DNA from: Chaetoceros tenuissimus
Lineage: Eukaryota; Bacillariophyta; Thalassiosirophyceae; Chaetocerotales; Chaetocerotaceae
Assembly (NCBI GenBank): GCA_021927905.1
Contig: BLLK01000060.1
Coordinates: 310,001 to 374,000 of the forward strand
DNA length: 64,000 nt
Direction: 5' to 3'
In this document: in pieces, positions 50,400-62,486 of the stretch
Numbering within the stretch: position 1 is the first letter of the stretch
How the letters are laid out: each line of letters begins with the position of its first letter
Notes under the pieces: model-generated
Told to the model about the DNA's origin: nothing
Databases searched by the model: none
Seen by the model: only the letters and a program-made list of their open reading frames with translations
Program-made: the position numbers and the translations under genes

Positions 50400-53300
50400 A
50401 TGTCATCGGAACATCAACTCGTATCACCTCCTCCTATTACAAAAGTAATTCATCACAGAGGATCTAAAAGAAAAAATAGATCTCATCTTGTAACAAAAGC
50501 AAGTGTAGCTTCTAAGGTTGCTGGATTTGCTGTTAAGGAAATAGAGAAGGCAGCGATTTCACTACAATCCTCGTGCATACCATCACAAAAGAAAGATATT
50601 GAATCAATTCAATTCATGGCAAATGCTGTACAAGACATGCTGGTAGAATCAAGGAAAGATTTCCAGTCTTCCAATGATACTTTGAAAATAACAGGTGCTG
50701 AGGAGAGTTCTAGTTACCAGTTTGCACTTGCAAAGACTGCGCTCACAAACAAACGACAGCTACCAGTTGCTGTACATGCATTTTCAGAGAAGAGTCTACG
50801 ACTATATAAAAAGATCAAATTCAATGATGATGAGATTAGTTTAAATGAAGTTTCAGATAGTGAATCTATTCTAACTCAAGGCAGTCCTCCCCAGATGATA
50901 TCTACAAGTCAATGCTTTGATCCTTCAAATTTCATTCCTCCTCCTTCTGATGGTAGTTTTTACAAACCATACCAAATTTACAAATTAATAACTGATACCA
51001 TATTGAATGAAAAGGAAAAAGAATGGTTTCCTAAAGATAATGAAAGAAATATAAAAGGAGCGTTGGTGAGATTTGTGTTGGAGAAAAATTATGTCAATTG
51101 TAAAAGAACAAAATTGTACGACTTACTCTCTACTGAAGGACTGACCGAAGAAAATTATGGTCACCGTGATTGGAAGGACAGCAGTGGAAGATCTGCTGCT
51201 GTTGATTGTTGTGCATTGATTGAGTCTTTAATAACAAAAGGAAACTTTGCTAATGGGGCGACAATATCTAATAAGGAGATTTCCAAAATGATAATTGCTT
51301 CAGCACTTGAGCTTTGGGTAAGTTCTGGGAAGCCAAGGTCTACCTTCAAAGCTCCTTCTAGCCACCAGCTCCATAGAGCTATTTCTATAATCCGAGCTGA
51401 TCCTAGATTTAATGAATACAAGCGGGTGTCAGATAAAGATGAATTAAGGGAGATTGCGGAGAATTCTGTAAGGGCTGCGTTGTCTTACCTATTTTGTGTC
51501 ATCACTAGCCCATTCGGTACAACGCGCAACGGGGGATCCCCGTTTTTCAGAAAAAAATTTGAGGGGCCAAAATCAGCGAAAATCAGCCTAAATATTCGAT
51601 TTTCCTAGGGATTTTCACCGAAAATCAATGAAAATCATGCCTTTTTTCTTCCCCTTTGCCCCGTCGCGCGGATTCCCCGTTTCTAAAAAAAAATCTCCGC
51701 GTTGTACCGAATGGGCTAGTCATCACTACACATTTCTTCCATGGGAAGTTTGACAAAGCCTATCATGTTCCTAGAGAAAAAATGAGTACAGGTGCGAAGC
51801 TTATGTATGATCTAGTAAAGGTGTTCAATCCTCCAAAAGAAAATGAGGATTTGATATATGTTCTGCCTTGGCTTGTTACTACTACTGATGAGACGACAGT
51901 GTTTGCAACAATGGGTGACGTTGAAGATCCTGACGAGTTCTTCTTGACTGTGAAGGAAGATCCCCTTTGTAAGAAGCCTGATTCCTCCAAAAGAAATATC
52001 TACCATACGGGGCTAACAGGTGACAAGCATATGAGAGGGCTGCGCATTTGTCTTAATAATACCTGGAACGCAACAGGTGATGCTGCGCCAATTTGGGCTT
52101 CAATTTATGGGCTTTCAATTGATGAAATGCCAGGAGAAGAAGATATTTGTCTTATTCCTATAGAGGGTCTGAATATGAGAGAAGATCTATCGCAAACTGG
52201 ATTTATTTGCTTTGTTCGGGGAAAGATTGATGCTGAAACAGGGGAAAATTTGGAAGAAAATGACGAAAATAACGCAAATGCATCAAAACAAGCAAGAGTT
52301 ACAGATTTGTATTCCAAAAAAGTATATTATCCATTTATTGATTATATCAGAAAGAAATATGCTGGATATACATGGGATGGGACCTCACAAGTTCCCAATC
52401 ACTTAAGAGCAGTAGCATGGATCGATGGAGCGCAAGGGCAGCTCTCCTTACTAACATCTGATTCTTCCTTGGTTGAAGATGATAAAAGGAATATAGTCCG
52501 TTGCAAACACAATGCGAAAAGAACAGGTGTAGAACAAGCAGCAGATGTGTCGCCAGCCTTTCGATTGCTGAAGTATTTAGTGAGACATTTCACGCAGATA
52601 TTTTCCGTGAACGAAAAAATGTTATTTCTCCACCAAAAGACATCCATGAAATTTGAGGAGTTACAAGAGTCAAACCAAATAGTACTACCATCCTTCAAGC
52701 GCAATTCCATTGTCTTATTTGTGAGTAAACTTCCACAAATAATGATGAAGGCATACACACGAGTACACCTGATGTCAGGATTTCTGGGAAATGGGATGAT
52801 TGATGGTGAGAGTTTTTCAGTCCCAGATGGAATAGAAATTATGAATACAATGCGGCATGAATACATACCTTTTTCAAATTTATCTGAAGATAATGTACTT
52901 CAGTATCGTGATCACTTTGAGCTTTTATTCAAAGCATTTTATGATCCTATGATTGTAACTGGAATGATTTCAGAAGAAAAATTTGATGAGAATAATATAG
53001 GAAAAGATACTGCAACCACTGGTAAAATTCATGAGCGGGATTTTTCCATCTCACAGGAGCATAGGCAGAGGGCGAAGGTTCTTTCTCACACAAGGCAGCG
53101 AGAAGAGAGAAAGAAACTATTGGATGAACGTAGGAAGGCATCTATAATGCAGCAGTGGGATAGGTATGAATCTGAACAAAAGGTATTTGCAAAGAATAAA
53201 GAATGTGAGGATATGTTGAAAAAAAGCATGCAGAGATTGGCTACTGTGAACAATCAAGCATCTGTGGAACTTACTCTCAGTAACTTGGTTGCTGCACACT

Positions 53301-53551
53301 TTGGCGAGAAGCCAGCAAAGAAATATTTCTTCCCCGGTAACGAACTCTTGAAGGCTTTTCTCAAGGTACGATCACCTCAGCTTGTCAAACTTGCGAGCAC
53401 AGGTAGGGTTACATATAAAGTTCCACTCAGTAGTGAGGAGCAGAAGAACAGAGGGTCCTTGATTCTGAAGTGTTTGGAATTGCGAGAAGCTGCAGTTGTT
53501 TCTCCAAAGATCGACAGACCGACGGTGGAGAGACCTACCTCAAACACATAA
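50400..53551 (+). pseudogene. Transposase-like gene split by a MITE insertion
   Basis: One long coding frame runs 50400-51505 and continues from 51727 to 53551; between them lie a 213-bp element and one copy of its 8-bp target duplication. Without the insert the frame reads F-C-V-I-T-T-H-F-F-H-G-K, unbroken, giving ~976 residues. The first part is helical and basic with a K-R-K-N-R patch. The second part has L-P-W-L-V-T-T-T-D-E-T-T-V-F, N-N-T-W-N-A-T-G-D-A-A-P-I-W-A, A-W-I-D-G-A-Q-G-Q and a later basic coiled-coil (R-Q-R-E-E-R-K-K-L-L-D-E-R). The T-D-E-T-T and W-I-D-G-A-Q acidic residues look like the first two members of a DDE catalytic triad; the third was not located with confidence. I do not recognise the family. 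It may be a domesticated or decaying DNA transposon. As it stands, translation ends in the insert at 51606-51608. Confidence 0.55.
51506..51718. mobile_element. 213-bp MITE-like element with 8-bp target duplication
   Basis: Ends are the inverted repeat TAGCCCATTCGGTACAACGC and its reverse complement. GTCATCAC flanks both sides (51498-51505 and 51719-51726). It has no coding capacity. An 8-bp duplication with TAG ends suggests the hAT group, but the terminal bases are not a perfect consensus fit. Confidence 0.92.
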
Positions 53552-54104
53552 ATACATAAAGAATAGATACCATATTTTTAGGCTTCTCACCAAGCCTAGC
53601 TAGGAGTAGTGGTTAGTGCTAAGTTCAGACCTCACTAAGCGGCTTGTTCGATGACCAGGCAAACCACCGTTACAGTGTAAGGTATGCGTCCTAATGGTCA
53701 TGTTTCAGAACAAGTGCTTGTTTGGTGTTGATCGGTGATGGACGGACGATAGAGGTTGGTTGTTGTATTTTTTGATTTTTACTGGCTGTAACCCCATCAC
53801 TACTTGACACGGATAAAAAGTCCGGATTCCACATTTCGGGGGGTTGCTCGCTTGCTGAAACGAGAAAGCTTGTTACTGATGATGTGTGATGGATGGAGAG
53901 AATTCAAATGGAGACCAATGAGAACACTTCTTGATTTGCTTTATAGCCCGAGTATATCCCCTTTTGTTTTGATGGGGGATGCTTGCTCGTGGCCAGTCAT
54001 TCATCTCGAAAAACAAAAATGAAGAGAGAAGATGTAATGAAAGAGAAAACAATAAGATCACAAGCAAACTTTAGAAGTAACATTTTGCTTTTAAGCCACT
54101 CATT
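53552..54104. other. Intergenic; tRNA-like B-box only
   Basis: A TTGTTCGATGACC near 53646 looks like a pol III B-box and TAGTGGTTAGTGC (53607) like an A-box, but the stretch does not fold as a tRNA. Otherwise nothing seen. Confidence 0.35.
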
Positions 54105-55511
54105 ATGCCAAACACCAAGAAAAAGACTACGTCGTCCAAGAAGAAAAAGGGAGGACGCAAAATAAAGCAGCAAACCCCTCAAAACCCACCCGATGTGAAT
54201 CAAGTTCTTCAACAGGCAGATGCAGCACTTGAAGCATCCAACTTTGAACAAGCTATGCAACTCTACACTTATGTAGCAAATGTTTTGCGTAATAAGGTTG
54301 AAACTTTGACAAACAATGAAGAAAAAGAAAGTAATATTCTTCTCTTATCGCGTGTATTGGGAAAAATGGCTGAGACAAAGGTATCCGTGGGAGACCAAGT
54401 AGGTGCACAGCAAGACTTTTTGGAAGCTACAAACTTGTTGAGTGGAGATGGATCAGGAAATAATCCTGTTGCTCAAGCACAGTGGAAGGAAGCAAGAGCA
54501 AGTTTGTATCTTTATTTAGGACAATTGTCAACTTCGACCGATGCATTGGAAGCTTTCAAAAGGGCAGTTACAGATTTGACTTCTTGTGTTGCATTATTGG
54601 AAGAAGCTGTCAAGAGTAATAATGGTGATGAATCGTTGCAATCTGCATTATTGGAAACTAGGTAAGTTCATATGTATTTTATATTTGTACCATATGCATT
54701 GTCTTGATGAGCTCTTTCATCTTACCTAGTAATGTAACTTGCCAATACACTTAGACGTCAATTATGTGGGGCATATTGTTCAGTAGCAGAATTATTCCTC
54801 ACCGATTTGTGTTTTGATGAAAATGCGGAACAAAACTGCGAAACTGCATTGCAAGCGGCAATGCAACTAGATGATCCACAATCGTCTCCAGATGCAGTGC
54901 AAGCAATGACAAACTTGAGACTTTCACAAAATAGAGGGTTTGAGGCAGTCACATTTATGATGGAGGCGTACAAACGGGTCAAAGTTGGTTGTGAGGCAAT
55001 GTCTGATTTAGTTGGTCTTGGGGTAGATAACGACTTTGAAGAGGAGAAAGAACCGATAGCAAAAGAACTCAAGGGAGATGCTTTGGAAGCGGCGAATTCG
55101 TTGCCTGGGTTTGAATTTAGATGTCAAATGGCAAAGTTGTTATTGGAATGTTCCTCAATATTAGAAGATACTTCTGAGGATGCTGAAAAGAGAACCGAAC
55201 AAAGGAAATACTGTATTGAATCAGCTATCCAAGTTTTGGGAAGTCTCATGGCTGAAAATGATGAAGTCATAGAGACTTGGTTTCTCCTCGGTTGTGCATT
55301 TTCGTCGATGGAACCAAAGAATATTGAAGCGAGTAAACATTACTTTGAAACTACTATTGAAATGTTGGACAAGGTCAAGAAGTGTCTCAAGCAGGAAATG
55401 CCTACAGAGGAAATCAAGGCTGATATTGATGATGTAAAGCAAAAACTAAAGGACGTCAAAGCTAGGTTGGAAGCTCTTACAAGTATAGAAGATACAGCTA
55501 TGGAAGAATAA
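54105..55511 (+). CDS. TPR protein, Acl4-like assembly chaperone
   Basis: Exons 54105-54661 and 54755-55511; the 93-nt intron begins GTAAGT and ends TTAG, joining E-T-R-R-Q-L-C-G-A-Y-C. The protein is 437 residues. A Lys-rich N-terminus (K-K-K-T-T-S-S-K-K-K-K-G-G-R-K) is followed by TPR-type helix pairs (A-D-A-A-L-E-A-S-N-F-E-Q-A-M-Q-L-Y), then C-S-V-A-E-L-F-L-T-D-L-C-F-D-E-N-A-E-Q-N-C-E. The latter segment is strongly like Acl4, which protects newly made ribosomal protein L4 (uL4) until it is built into the 60S particle. The C-terminal tail is acidic (D-D-V-K-Q-K-L-K-D then D-T-A-M-E-E), as in other ribosomal-protein chaperones. Third ribosome-biogenesis gene in the window. Confidence 0.83.
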
Positions 55512-55581
55512 ATGAATCTGTTACTCTTTACCAATGTTCATTGGTTGATTTTATATTAGCATATGTGCAATATCTCCAATG

Positions 55582-57037
55582 TTAATCAAGAATATCATCC
55601 ACATTATTGATTCCGTAGGATGGTGGCAATCCAGTGAGTTGTTTGTGTGTCATACAAAAGTTCATATCAATGGAGTGATCATCGTTCAACCAATGTTCGT
55701 TGCGAAGATTTTGTGCCCACATAATGATTTCATCTATACATGGAGTCTTTACTTTCAGCTGCTCTGCTACCCACTTGGCTAGGAGTAAACCATATGGGAT
55801 GTCTATGTTTATTGACAAGTTGGATAAGAAGGTAATTTAGAGGACTTTTCAAGACAAAGTATAGTGCACAGATGTCAGGGAATACATAAACTTACCATCC
55901 GTGAAAAATCTGCAAGTCGTATCCAAAATTCTGCTTCCATCCTCAAGTTCCAATGTTGGAGTTTTGATAGCACCAAGCTGAGGACTGTCCTTGAAGGAAG
56001 CCTTAATATTTTCATGTTTGCTGTTGTGGGATAGCTTCTCAAGATCCAAATAACTCAGCATATATGTAAAAGGTCTATCTACAAAATGCTTCCTCACTGC
56101 AGCTCTAACTGCAGAATAGTCCTCATCAACACCCTTTAGAATGTCTGCAGATATATCATCAAAGTCACGGTAAAAGTAAGGGACTGATTTTAGATCTGGC
56201 CACTTTCCTCCATACTCTTTCCACAAGCCATAGCAACGAGAAGGATGAATCATTTGATTATCAACAGATAAAGTAAGCGATAGGAAACTGCATGCCTGCT
56301 TAAATTTACCCTTCTTCATTGGTGTCCAAGAGATATCATCAAGAAGAAGTGAGTTCAATTTTTCAAACTTTTGTGGAGGTGTTACTGCTACAATATTTAT
56401 GAGTTTTCCTCCATAGTTTTGCACATGATGGCCATATTTCGTGGTTCTGCAAATCCATGGAATCAGACCTACGGCAAAACAAACAATATTACTCAAGTCA
56501 TATTCTCTCTCAACCTCGTGTACCATCCAATTAAATCCAGCTATGTTGGAAAATTGATGAGAAGCAAGTTTTAGAATTCCAACTCTGTAGCGTTCTATCG
56601 TGACTTACCTTGTCCATAGATTGTTCCCACGAATACATCTTCCTATTATAAATGTTGACAAGTTAGAAGTTTGATGAGCAGATATATCTTGGAATTTGAA
56701 GATAGGTTCCATCTTGACTTACCTTTTCTTTATTTAGATGAGGTGCGATTCTATCCAATGCATGACGATACTGATGAACAGGCATACAAAGAATGATTGC
56801 ATCGGCCTCTGGAATTACTTCAGAAGGATCACTACTCTTTTTATTAATCTGTCCTCTGAAAGTATCGGTGATTTCGTTTTCAATAGTAACGATATCACAT
56901 ACAACTTCATCTTGCCATTCGTTTGGTCTCCTTGTTAAAAGATTAACTTTATGGCCTGTAGTAGCCAAGAAAGGGATGAGAACATGTGCTGAATTACCAC
57001 CTCCTACAACACATACAGTGAGTTTTGGCTTTGTCAT
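55582..57037 (-). CDS. NAD(P) octopine/opine dehydrogenase-family protein
   Basis: Four exons: 56723-57037, 56609-56642 (only 34 nt), 55896-56540, 55582-55802; all introns are GT-AG. The joined protein (~404 residues) starts with a Rossmann motif (V-C-V-V-G-G-G-N-S-A-H-V) and the L-L-T-R-R-P segment. I-I-L-C-M-P-V-H-Q-Y-R follows, then across the micro-exon D-V-F-V-G-T-I-Y-G-Q-A-G-F-N-W-M, and N-I-V-A-V-T-P-P. The C-terminal octopine dehydrogenase domain has N-Q-M-I-H-P-S-R-C-Y-G-L and, after the last splice, D-I-P-Y-G-L-L-L-A-K-W-V-A-E. The His of I-H-P and Arg following it are part of the active site in opine dehydrogenases. Such enzymes reductively couple a keto acid to an amino acid; the true substrate is unknown. 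No targeting peptide. Confidence 0.85.
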
Positions 57038-57511
57038 GATATTTTTCGTTTTTTTAGTAAGTTTGTAAAATGTTTGTGCAATTCTGAAAATGATTTTTTT
57101 ATGGCGTGAAAAAGAAACGTAAAGAATTCTTCTTCGTCGAGCAATGATTTGTTGGTGTCAGTGTGAATCCGAAGGGTCAATCAGAACCCTATTCTCTTCT
57201 TCAAAATGTGAGGAGGAAATAAAGAGGTATTTGGACGTTAAAAGGAATCAACTTCTACTTCGGATTCCTTCCTAGTTTTGTGGTGTCTTCTCCTCCACCA
57301 GATTTTTTCATATCTGGTGCAACCCGGAGATGGTAAAAAGATGACGCGAAGCATTTTGATTGGCTCAGACGATGTCTTTTCAAGGCCTTTTATCGGAGGA
57401 CGAAGAATCTTTCCATCAGTTTTCACTTTCAAAGATACTCCACTTCCCATAAATTTCAATAGCTAGTGCAATTTCAATAATTTCATTGCAATTGAAACGG
57501 ACATAGCTATA
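57038..57511. other. Divergent promoter region
   Basis: Between the divergent opine-dehydrogenase-like and GH94-like genes. CAATTTCAATAATTTCATTGCAATTG around 57470-57496 contains short CAAT/ATTG inverted elements. No gene called. Confidence 0.35.
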
Positions 57512-60500
57512 ATGCAAAGCTATCAAAATGGAAATAGCGTTGCCAATGGTAACTCTAGTGAAACGGAGCCTTTGAAGAGAGATCACAAGTGTAAGTTGGA
57601 GAAACTATGTTATGTGATGACAGTGTTCTTCTTTTTTCACTCACCGACTTTGATCTCTAGATGTCTCCTTTGACTTGAATGGAAGTCACTCGGATGGTGC
57701 TAAAAATCGTTTGAAAATGCTTGTAGGCGCAATGGCTTTTGCAGGTGTAGGATTTATTGCTGCAATGTACAGTGGATCGTTCAGTGGTGCTCCAATTACT
57801 GCTCAAAACACTTCTATTGTGAAACCGCATGACGTAGAAGTAAGCAGTGATGGAAAGCTTAAGCTCTTTGATTCCCACAATCGTTATGTTTTGGAAGACT
57901 TCGATGCTAAGCCTACCTTTTCTAGTTTTCTTCCAGCTGTAGCAGGAGTATATGGAAAGCCTGTGTGGAGTTTCTATGTGAATCGTGGACAGGGAGTTGC
58001 GAGTTTTGGCTTCTTGTCCAAAGATTATCCTATCCTTGAATTCAATGCTGCAAACAAGGCTTATCAGCTGACACCATATATTGGTTTCCGTACCTTTATC
58101 AAAGGTACTAGAGATGGAAAGGACTTTTTGACCGAACCATTTTCCCCAGCTACTTCTCGTAATCTTGATTCAGATGAAGATCAGAATTCTCTGCCAAAAC
58201 GTATCATGTTTGTTGGAACAAATGAGTTTGAAATCCGGGAGATTGATTCTGGTAATGGCCTGACTACTTCTGTGAAGTATATCGTACTTCCAGAAGATGA
58301 CTTTGGAGCTCTTGTGCGCAGAACAAACATTACCAACTCTGGAACTACTCCTGTTACCATTGGTGCCCTTGACGGTCTTGCAAAGATTGAGCCTGTTGGA
58401 GGTGCTCTTGATTGGTCTTTGAAAGAAATGGGACGTACACTTGAAGGTTGGATGGGAGTTTATCAGGGTGGCGAAGGAACAACCATGCCTTTTTACCGTA
58501 TGTCTACTGAGCCAGGTGACTCTGCTTCTGTTAAGATTGAGCTTGCTGGACATTATGTACTTTCATTCCTTGAAAAGTCTGGTGGTGACTCTACCCTTTT
58601 GCCAATTGTGTATGATTCACATGCTGTTTTTGGACGTGATACTTCTCTTCTTGAACCAGATGGTTTGAAGGTCAATGATGTAAAGGATATTCTTGCGAAA
58701 CCACAGTATGGACAGGCAAGAACTTCTTCTGCTTTCGCTGCAGTCCAACAAATTACTCTACAGCCTGGTGAATCTATCAGTATTGCATCTTTCTATGGAA
58801 AGACTGATCATATTGAGGAAGTGAAGCCAATTGCAGACAAGATCACAAAAGAAGGATATGTTGAAAGCAAATTCCAGCTCGCTAGAACTATGATTAATGC
58901 TCTTACATCCAGTGTAGAGACAAACACCACTAGTCACTTGTTCGATGGAGCTGTGAAACAGATGTTTCTTGATAACTCTCTCCGTGGAGGAATGCCAATT
59001 ATTCTAGGAGATGTCGATGCTGACGCAAAGTACTCCAATTACGATGAGGATGAGCGTGTAAAGGTATTCCATGTTTTCAGCAGAATTCATGGTGATCTTG
59101 AGCGTGATTACAATGCATTCTTTATTGCTAATACATACTTCTCTCAGGGACATGGAAATTACAGAGATGTAGCACAGAATCGTCGTGATGATGTAACTTT
59201 CACCCCTCGTGTTGGATCTTTTGACGTACAAATGTTCCTGTCCTTCATTCAGGCAGATGCATACGAGCCGCTCACTGTAGAAGCTGTCATTTACTTCATC
59301 AATGATCCAAATGAAGCAGCGCAAATTGCTAGTGAGTGTACCAAGGATACAAAGAGTGCTGAAGTTCTTACCAATGTATTGAACGGAGGTCCATTTAGGC
59401 CAGGACAACTTTTCCAACTTCTTGACCAGCTAGATATTGAGATTTCTCTTCCAAAACAACAGCTTATTGATAGAATCGTAGCTGCTTCTACTGACCTTCC
59501 TATGGCTACATTCGGGCAGGGATACTGGGGAGACCATTGGGATTACTACTTGGATTTGATTAATTCTTATCTTGCAATTTATCCTGATGGAGAAGAATCG
59601 CTAATGTACGATAAGGAGCTTAGATACTTTTTCAGTACTGCAACATGTAAACCAAGAAAGGAGAAGTATGTTTTGACTCTGACTTTCGATGGAAAATCAA
59701 AACATGTGTTGCAACTTGACAGTACCGTCTTTGATTTGGATAAAGAGGCTGAACAAAACAAGTTCCGTTCTAGGAAAACCGGAATTGTGAGTTTTGATGC
59801 GTCTTGGCAAAGGGTGGATGGAGGTCTTGCTTTTACAAGTTCTCCAATCGCGAAGCTTTTCTTGCTTGCTTCTATCAAATATGCAACACGTGATGCATAT
59901 GGAATGGGAATTGAATATGAAGGGGGAAGACCTGGATGGGACGATGCTATGAATGGTGAGAAACTCTACTTTGTATTATTATCTTGATCTTCATGAGGAA
60001 ATTTCTCACTTTACTTTCTCAGGATTACCTGGTATGGTTGGAAGTGGAATGCCAGAAACATTTGAGTTGTATCAGCTTTTAAATTACGTCAATGGGGTAG
60101 TTACCAAGTATGGTAGACCAATCGTTATCCCAGTGGAACTTGATGAAATGATTACAAAGGTAAATGGTGCTCTTGATGATTTGGAATCCAGTTTTGTAGA
60201 GCCAGAATCTCTTTCTTTTGATGTCCCTGCTGAATTGTTTACCTACTGGGATACTGTAGCAACTGCTCGTGAGGATTATCGAGAGCAGGTGAAGTATTAC
60301 TTCTCCGGTGAAACTGTAGAATATAGTGCTGCTAAGGTTAGCACCATGATTGAACGTTGGACAGCTCAAGTTTCTCTTGGTATTCAAAGAGCAGTGAAGA
60401 TTGGAAGTCATGGATTTGGAGATGATGGGTACGTATAACAATGCAAAGTACTTCAATACAATTTGAGTTACCAGATGGTATAACTAACAGCTTTGTCTAT

Positions 60501-61433
60501 GACTATAGAACCTCGGGAATCCCACCATCATACTTTTCATACAACATTACATCATGGGAGCTGAATGGATTGACTAATGAAGTTGGTCTTCCTCTTGTGA
60601 ATGCAAAATCTATGAGTGTTGGGCGTTTCCCTCTTTTCCTTGAGGGTCCAACTCGTTACCTGAAAACAATTAATAGTAATGTCGGCGATGTAGAGAGCAT
60701 GTACAACAAGGTGAAGGTATCTGGACTACGTGATGAAGAGCTCAAAATGTATTTTGTTTCTGCTAGTCTTGAGGGACAGAGCTATGATATGGGTAGAATG
60801 ATGGCATTTGCACCAGGGTGGCTAGAGAATCAGAGTATTTGGATGCACATGTCTTATAAATACTACTTGGAGCTTCTCAGAGGCAAGCTTTACGATCAGT
60901 TCTTTGAAGAAATGAGAGGAGGAGGAATGCTACCTTTCATGGACCCAGTTAGATATGGTCGCTCTCTTATGGAGTGTTCGTCCTTCTTGGCGAGTTCTGC
61001 ATTCCCTGATCCTAGTTACCATGGACGAGGATTCAGTGCAAGATTAAGTGGAAGCACAGCAGAATTTTTGAGTATTTGGAAACTTATTTTCATCGGATCG
61101 AATCCATATACTATCGATGAAAATGGAAATCTCGCTTTCTCTCTGAAGCCTGCAATTCCAGCTTGGATGTTCAAAGATGATGATCCAAATGCTGCAGCGC
61201 CTACTTATGATGACCATGGTTTCCTAACTGTCAGTTTCAAGCTGTTTGCTCATATTCCTGTGACTTATCATAACTCTAAGGGAGGTGACTTGTTTGATAT
61301 TGCGCCAAATGGATACAGAGTGACAATGGTTGATGGAAGTGAGAAATTGATTAATGGTGGTGTCATTAGTGGCGATTTGGCAGATAAGATTCGTAGAATC
61401 TGGGATGTTCAGTCTATCGATGCTTACTACTAA
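57512..61433 (+). CDS. Membrane-anchored GH94-like glycoside phosphorylase/hydrolase
   Basis: Four exons: 57512-57590, 57661-59955, 60023-60428, 60509-61433; introns are 70, 67 and 80 nt, GT-AG. The joined protein has ~1234 residues. A 45-residue N-terminus is followed by one transmembrane helix (L-V-G-A-M-A-F-A-G-V-G-F-I-A-A-M-Y), a type II anchor typical of Golgi enzymes. A beta-rich domain follows (S-F-Y-V-N-R-G-Q-G-V-A-S-F-G, A-N-K-A-Y-Q-L-T-P), then a catalytic helical barrel with F-S-R-I-H-G-D-L-E-R-D-Y-N-A, G-N-Y-R-D-V-A-Q-N-R-R and G-Y-W-G-D-H-W-D-Y-Y-L-D. The end has H-G-R-G-F-S-A-R-L-S-G. These match bacterial proteins of the cellobiose-phosphorylase-like (GH94/GH36-related) group. 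Reaction unknown; polysaccharide remodelling in the secretory path is inferred. Resemblance to bacterial relatives may indicate old transfer. Confidence 0.8.
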
Positions 61434-61769
61434 AAAGTTTGTGAATTCATGTGATTGCTCTAGGAACTCTAGTATTTCATAAAAATAAGAGTCTTTTGTA
61501 GGAAAATTTATTTACCTTTTCCGCTCCATCGCAGATTCCTTCGCTGAAAGAAGTTTGATGAAGTACACGGAAGAGGAGAATGGACAAAATATTGATAACG
61601 TTTTTCGATCCACGTTTTCACGATGAGACCTAGGAGCGGATCCACGTCTTACTATTCTTCATCGTGGTAGCGTGATTCTATTTTCTCCTACAATGCACTG
61701 TGCACAAAAATGTAAACGAATTTTGCATAGAATACTCAAAATCTTCAATTGGACTAAATAAATCTTGCC
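61434..61769. other. Intergenic, nothing recognised
   Basis: Separates the GH94-like gene from the F-box-like gene. No gene or clear repeat. Confidence 0.4.
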
Positions 61770-62486
61770 ATGGAATTACACCAAGGTTCGAACTCTAGAA
61801 ATCCTGCTCGGCAGACAATTACATCAAATTTTCCAAGAGAAATACTAAAATTATGCCTTGAATTTGTAGGAAGAGACTCTTATCGTTTTGTAGCTGGAAC
61901 TTGCAAACTTTTCAGAGAGTGCTACATTGAAATGGTCAATGCTTTGCCGAGAAGATCATTTCAAGAGTTATATAATCAATATACCATTATTCACTCACCG
62001 CAACAAATAATTTATGCTCCACAAATATCACCCGGGAGGCAAAGATATTATCATGATACGTCGCCACAATTTCGCACTTCCATTACTTTTGTGTTGATCT
62101 CGCCATCTGCTATGCAATTGTACCTTGATGATGTGGGACTGCTACATCCTAATGTTCCACAACATCTTTTGCTAGAATGGAATTATAAAATCCTCGCAAG
62201 AGTTGCGGTCAAGGAAGGCCGTGTGGATGTCATGAATCATATTTGTAGAACTTTGAATAAATGTCGTATTCTTTGTGATGAAGAGTTTCGATGCGAAATA
62301 GTGAAAACTGCCAGTAAGTTTGGTCATGTTTGCATTTTACAATGGCTATATGCTTCCTGCAAAGAACCACTTCGGTTTTGTGAAGTCATTGCGATAGAGT
62401 CAAACGCTCTCTTGTACAACCAAAAACATGTGCTGAAGTGGATGGAGTCGAATAACCTCAAAACTCACATTACAGTATACTTGTAA
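61770..62486 (+). CDS. F-box-like/ankyrin-like protein
   Basis: 238 residues, single exon. The N-terminal F-P-R-E-I-L-K-L-C-L-E-F-V-G-R-D-S-Y-R-F-V-A-G-T-C-K-L-F pattern is the form taken by F-box-like motifs in the large diatom families that combine this motif with ankyrin-type repeats. Later segments A-R-V-A-V-K-E-G-R-V-D-V-M-N-H-I and T-A-S-K-F-G-H-V-C-I-L-Q-W-L-Y are ankyrin-like helix pairs (A-x-x-x-G-x-x-x-x-L-x-W-L). The protein is short for the family and ends soon after the second repeat, so it may be truncated. F-box proteins select ubiquitin-ligase substrates; that role is not shown here. Confidence 0.6.
   Translation: MELHQGSNSRNPARQTITSNFPREILKLCLEFVGRDSYRFVAGTCKLFRECYIEMVNALPRRSFQELYNQYTIIHSPQQIIYAPQISPGRQRYYHDTSPQFRTSITFVLISPSAMQLYLDDVGLLHPNVPQHLLLEWNYKILARVAVKEGRVDVMNHICRTLNKCRILCDEEFRCEIVKTASKFGHVCILQWLYASCKEPLRFCEVIAIESNALLYNQKHVLKWMESNNLKTHITVYL

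Noticed and set aside
53590-53660. tRNA-like stretch with A-box- and B-box-like sequences
   Set aside because: The T-arm around TTCGATG does not form a 5-bp stem and no anticodon arm can be drawn, so it is not called a tRNA gene or a SINE.
50000-53900. Terminal inverted repeats of a complete transposon around the transposase-like gene
   Set aside because: Searched the flanks by eye; only short matches such as CTAGC were found, not enough to define ends.
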